Origin: Nitrosomonas sp. | Lineage (GTDB): Bacteria; Pseudomonadota; Gammaproteobacteria; Burkholderiales; Nitrosomonadaceae | Assembly: GCA_021582655.1 (NCBI GenBank) | Contig: CP091135.1 | Span: 2,028,101 to 2,065,521 of the forward strand | DNA: 37,421 nt | Reading direction: 5' to 3' | Shown here: positions 34,223-37,421 of the stretch, one piece after another | Layout: each line of letters begins with the position of its first letter | Position numbering within the stretch: position 1 is the first letter of the stretch | Translations under genes and position numbers: made by a program | The notes under the pieces: model-generated | The model's database searches: none | What the model saw: the letters and a program-made list of their open reading frames with translations, nothing else | What the model was told of the DNA's origin: nothing

Positions 34223-35455
34223 TTAAGGAATTAAAGGTGGAAATTTGGCGATCAGCAGTATTTCATGATTGTCGCGCTTGATCTTGATCGGCAACCAGGT
34301 GCCCGGTGCCTGGCGCTTGACGGCATTGATCACGTCCTCGGTCGCTGTGATCGGCAGTCCGGCCATTTCAATAATGATATCGGAATCCGTCAATTGGGCG
34401 GCTTCGGCGATGCTGTTCTTTTCGACTTGTAAAACAACGGCGCCGCCGCGGCCCATTTCATAGCGAATGCCCAGGCGCTGGAATTGCGGACGTAATGCTT
34501 CGGAAACATGCGGCAATACGCCGAATACGGCATCAGCAACACCGGTCACCAATTGCTTACAGGATTTACTGCGATCCCAAGGCAACAAGCCGACAACATC
34601 CTTGACGCCCAGATCGTGCAATTGATGCGGAACCCCGTAACCGTACAGCACGTGACCTGATCCCATTACGCCGACGACCAGCGGCTTTTCGCGGCCTTCG
34701 GCGCGAACCAATGCTTGATGCAGGATCTGCGCCATCGCGCGATCCCATAGCTGCTGTCCGCCGATGAAGCGGCGGAAATCCGGATCGTCCTGTGTGATTG
34801 CACCGCTTTTTTTATCCTTGCGATCGTGTTGCTGATAAATCGGCAGTAAAAAATCCAGATAATTCTGACTGGGTTCCGCCGGATACGTCAATCCTTCACG
34901 ATCTTCCACCGGAACGCCATAAAATCCTTTTTCCGATACCCGGCGGCGCAAGCTGTTTTCAATATTCAACGCCAGCATCGGAATCCGATTCATACGGGCG
35001 AAATGAAACAGCGGCAAATACAGATTGGCATCGGTATTCCATACGTGATCCCAATCCGATTCGCGTAACAACTCTTTTTCCGTCAATTGTCCGGCAATCC
35101 ATTTATCCAGTGCGGGCTGCACCCGGCGCGGAAACATTTCGAATCCGATCACCATATCCGGGCGCTGTGCGTGCAAAGCCGCCAGCGTCTGCAACTGCCA
35201 GCGGTGGTGATCGGCGTTGATATGGGTTTCGCCGAGCAGCACAACCTCCGCCTTGGCGGCATGTGCGATCACCGCCTGCTGTGAAGCCCTGCCAGAACCC
35301 GGAATCACCCAATCCCCCAACGGCACGCAATCGGCCGGTACCGGTTTTTTTGCCGGGGTAATTACCGCGCCGGCTTGCTTCATGGTCAGGCATAGCAGCA
35401 TCAAGGCCGGGATCAGCAGCATGCCGTGCCGGATTATATTGTTGTCGTTTATCAT
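34223..35455 (-). CDS. ChaN-like (Tiki superfamily) protein with C-terminal PDZ domain
   Basis: From the ATG at 35455 the protein has 410 residues. It has a signal-like segment (about 1-30, QAGA-VI), then a ChaN/heme-uptake (DUF399) domain with LLGETHINADHHRWQL and VIGFEMFPRRVQPALDKW, the invariant His/Glu pattern of the family. A C-terminal PDZ domain follows, with AVVLQVEKNSIAEAAQL and DIIIEMAGLPI. The family includes iron-regulated heme-binding lipoproteins; here the lipobox is poor (no Gly/Ala/Ser just before Cys), so a soluble periplasmic form is likelier. A start at 35497 (ATGA overlap with the purL stop) would lengthen the N-region by 14 residues and is possible; the 35455 ATG has GGAAA upstream. 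It likely co-transcribes with purL and the M1-like gene. Confidence 0.85.
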   Translation of the reverse strand: MINDNNIIRHGMLLIPALMLLCLTMKQAGAVITPAKKPVPADCVPLGDWVIPGSGRASQQAVIAHAAKAEVVLLGETHINADHHRWQLQTLAALHAQRPDMVIGFEMFPRRVQPALDKWIAGQLTEKELLRESDWDHVWNTDANLYLPLFHFARMNRIPMLALNIENSLRRRVSEKGFYGVPVEDREGLTYPAEPSQNYLDFLLPIYQQHDRKDKKSGAITQDDPDFRRFIGGQQLWDRAMAQILHQALVRAEGREKPLVVGVMGSGHVLYGYGVPHQLHDLGVKDVVGLLPWDRSKSCKQLVTGVADAVFGVLPHVSEALRPQFQRLGIRYEMGRGGAVVLQVEKNSIAEAAQLTDSDIIIEMAGLPITATEDVINAVKRQAPGTWLPIKIKRDNHEILLIAKFPPLIP

Positions 35456-35493
35456 TGTTGTTTTTTCCATGAACAGGTCAATTAGGGTTGGCT

Positions 35494-37421
35494 TCATTCC
35501 ACCCATTTGCGTGCATTTCTGAACAGACGCATCCAGGGCCCGTCTTCCGCTTGCTTGCGTCGCGTATCCGGGTGCCATGAATGCTGAGTGACGCGGAACA
35601 CTCGCTCCGGATGCGGCATCAGCACGTTGAAACGCCCGTCCGGCGTCGTCAGTCCGGTAATTCCGTGTTGCGAGCCATTGGGATTATACGGATAACGCTC
35701 GGTCACTTGGCCGCGATTGTCGATATAGCGCAATGTCGTTAACGCGGCAGCACCTTTCGCCGTACCGCAATCAAATGCAACTTGCCCTTCTCCGTGCGCG
35801 ACCGTGATCGGCATCCGACTGCCTGCCATACCGTCGAAAAACAGCGACGGGCCGTGTTGCACTTCTACCATGACCAGGCGCGCTTCGAATTGTTCCGATA
35901 AATTGCGCCTGAAGCGGGGCCAGGACGCGGCACCGGGAATAATTTCCTGCAAATTACTCATCATCTGGCAACCGTTGCATACGCCCAACGCAAACGTATC
36001 CCCGCGCTGGAAAAACGCTTCAAACGCTTCGCGTGCACGCGGATTGAACAGGATCGACTTGGCCCAACCTTCGCCCGCGCCGAGCACGTCGCCGTACGAA
36101 AAGCCGCCGCAAGCGACAAATCCCTTGAAATCCCGCAATGTGGCGCGCCCGGCGATGATGTCGCTCATATGCACGTCAACCGCGACGAAGCCTACGCGGT
36201 CGAACGCCGCTGCCATTTCCACATGGCCGTTGACGCCTTGCTCGCGCAAAATCGCAATGCGCGGACGCGCGCGGGTTTGAATCAACGGTGCGGCGATATC
36301 GTCGTCGGCATCGTAACTCAACGCGACGTGCAGCCCCGGATCGGTAGCGTCGAGAATACGGTCATATTCCTGCTGCGCGCATACCGGATTATCGCGTAAC
36401 GCTTGCAGCCGATAGCTGGTTTCCGACCAGGCGCGTTGCAACGCCATTCGCTTTTCCGCCAGTACCGGTTTGTTGTTGCGCATCACGCGGATTTCGTCGG
36501 ATGGATTAAGTTGCCCGATGATAAAACTGCTGTCGCGCAACCCGGCGTCGTCCAACGCCCGCATCACGGCGTTGCGTTGCGAAGCGGCGATTTGGATCAC
36601 TGCACCGAGTTCTTCATTAAACAATACCGCCAGCAGGCGCTCCAGAAAGTGCCCACCCAGTTGCTCCGGGCGCAATTCCGAGCCGTCGATATCGCTGTAT
36701 CGGGAATCGAAGCACAATTGATCGAGGTTGACTGTTACGCCGATATGTCCGGCAAACGCCATTTCGCATAAGGTTACCAACAAGCCGCCGTCGGAGCGGT
36801 CGTGATACGCCAGTATTTTTTCGTCCCGATTGAGTTGCTGTATCGCGGTAAAAAACGCTTTCAGCCGTTGCGCGCCGGCTTCGCCGTCGATATCCGGCGC
36901 CGCATTGCCGATTTGTTTGTAGACTTGCGCCAGCGCCGAACCACCCAGGCGGTTACGTCCCTGTCCCAGATCGATCAGCACCAATTCGGTATCGCCGCAA
37001 TCGGTGCGCAATTGCGGGGTCAGTGTGTTACGTACCTCGGTCACCGTGGCAAACGCCGAAATGATCGGCGACACCGGTGCAGTGACTTGTTTACGTATAC
37101 CGGATTCTTCCCATGCGGTTTTCATCGACATCGAATCCTTGCCGACCGGGATGCTGATGCCCAATTGCGGGCACAATTCCATGCCGACGGCACGTACCGC
37201 ATCATACAATCCGGCGTCTTCCCCCGGATGCCCGGCGGCGGCCATCCAGTTAGCCGATAGTTTGATGTTTTCGATACCATCAATCGCGGCAGCGGCAATA
37301 TTGGTGATTGCCTCGCCGACCGCCATACGCGCGGCGGCTTCCGGATCGATCAATGCCAGCGGTGTGCGCTCGCCGATGGCAAAGGCTTCACCCGAGTCCG
37401 TCCGATACCCCATGCTGGTTA
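35494..37421 (-). CDS. purL: Phosphoribosylformylglycinamidine synthase PurL, 5' part beyond the window
   Basis: The visible C-terminal 641 or so codons belong to the large (about 1300-residue) FGAM synthase of purine synthesis, which uses FGAR, glutamine and ATP. Landmarks: the [16 protein letters not shown] segment at the left of the visible protein, [29 protein letters not shown], and the C-terminal glutaminase domain with the nucleophile Cys in [14 protein letters not shown] and the His-Glu in PHPERVF near the end. The frame continues through the right edge (Thr-Ser codons before Met at 37413), so that Met is internal. The stop overlaps the possible upstream ATG of the ChaN-like gene. Confidence 0.97.
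   Translation of the reverse strand, partial: TSMGYRTDSGEAFAIGERTPLALIDPEAAARMAVGEAITNIAAAAIDGIENIKLSANWMAAAGHPGEDAGLYDAVRAVGMELCPQLGISIPVGKDSMSMKTAWEESGIRKQVTAPVSPIISAFATVTEVRNTLTPQLRTDCGDTELVLIDLGQGRNRLGGSALAQVYKQIGNAAPDIDGEAGAQRLKAFFTAIQQLNRDEKILAYHDRSDGGLLVTLCEMAFAGHIGVTVNLDQLCFDSRYSDIDGSELRPEQLGGHFLERLLAVLFNEELGAVIQIAASQRNAVMRALDDAGLRDSSFIIGQLNPSDEIRVMRNNKPVLAEKRMALQRAWSETSYRLQALRDNPVCAQQEYDRILDATDPGLHVALSYDADDDIAAPLIQTRARPRIAILREQGVNGHVEMAAAFDRVGFVAVDVHMSDIIAGRATLRDFKGFVACGGFSYGDVLGAGEGWAKSILFNPRAREAFEAFFQRGDTFALGVCNGCQMMSNLQEIIPGAASWPRFRRNLSEQFEARLVMVEVQHGPSLFFDGMAGSRMPITVAHGEGQVAFDCGTAKGAAALTTLRYIDNRGQVTERYPYNPNGSQHGITGLTTPDGRFNVLMPHPERVFRVTQHSWHPDTRRKQAEDGPWMRLFRNARKWVE

Overview
The window looks like chromosomal DNA from a Gram-negative betaproteobacterium, most likely a relative of Nitrosomonas. 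This is an inference from gene order (tig-clpP-clpX-lon; mlaFEDCB followed by a yadGH-type ABC pair and ibaG), the moderate GC content and the protein styles. No rRNA or species marker is present. The left edge cuts an ankyrin gene and the right edge cuts purL.

Layout. 1-1644: two minus-strand genes for exported proteins, one with ankyrin repeats and one resembling the exosortase-associated TIGR04073 family. 1901-2085: the decayed 5' end of an IS200-type insertion sequence. 2161-4356: groES-groEL with a promoter, a CIRCE operator and a terminator. 4594-5531: an SDR-fold protein that has lost its catalytic Tyr and Lys, then tRNA-Leu(UAG). 5624-11489: the proteostasis cluster tig, clpP, clpX, lon. 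11731-13662: a probable lipid cassette with an EEP-family phosphodiesterase diverging from a CarS-like CTP:lipid cytidylyltransferase and a CDP-alcohol phosphatidyltransferase. 13877-15444: ppa and an exported thermonuclease-like protein. 15762-17210: a sodium:amino-acid symporter. 17309-22396: Mla phospholipid-transport genes without mlaA, an ABC-2 exporter pair, and ibaG. 22483-25702: djlA, nudJ, mnmA and a secreted CHRD-domain protein.

The most striking part is 26214-32141, four tightly coupled plus-strand genes. They encode (1) a cytoplasmic protein with six CxxC knuckles (TackOD1-like) and a GGDEF-type domain whose active site is degenerate but whose RxxD inhibitory site is kept; (2) a membrane-bound processive family-2 glycosyltransferase; (3) a TolC-like outer-membrane channel fused to a C-terminal GH18-like barrel; and (4) an HlyD-like periplasmic adaptor interrupted by one in-frame TGA. 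I read this as a c-di-GMP-responsive polysaccharide synthesis and secretion machine that uses a type I-like adaptor/TolC conduit with a built-in glycan-processing domain. It is analogous in logic to Pel or alginate export but built from different parts.

32138-37421, all minus strand: an M1-like metallopeptidase, a ChaN-PDZ protein and the 3' half of purL. The M1 stop codon overlaps the adaptor stop codon in convergent orientation.
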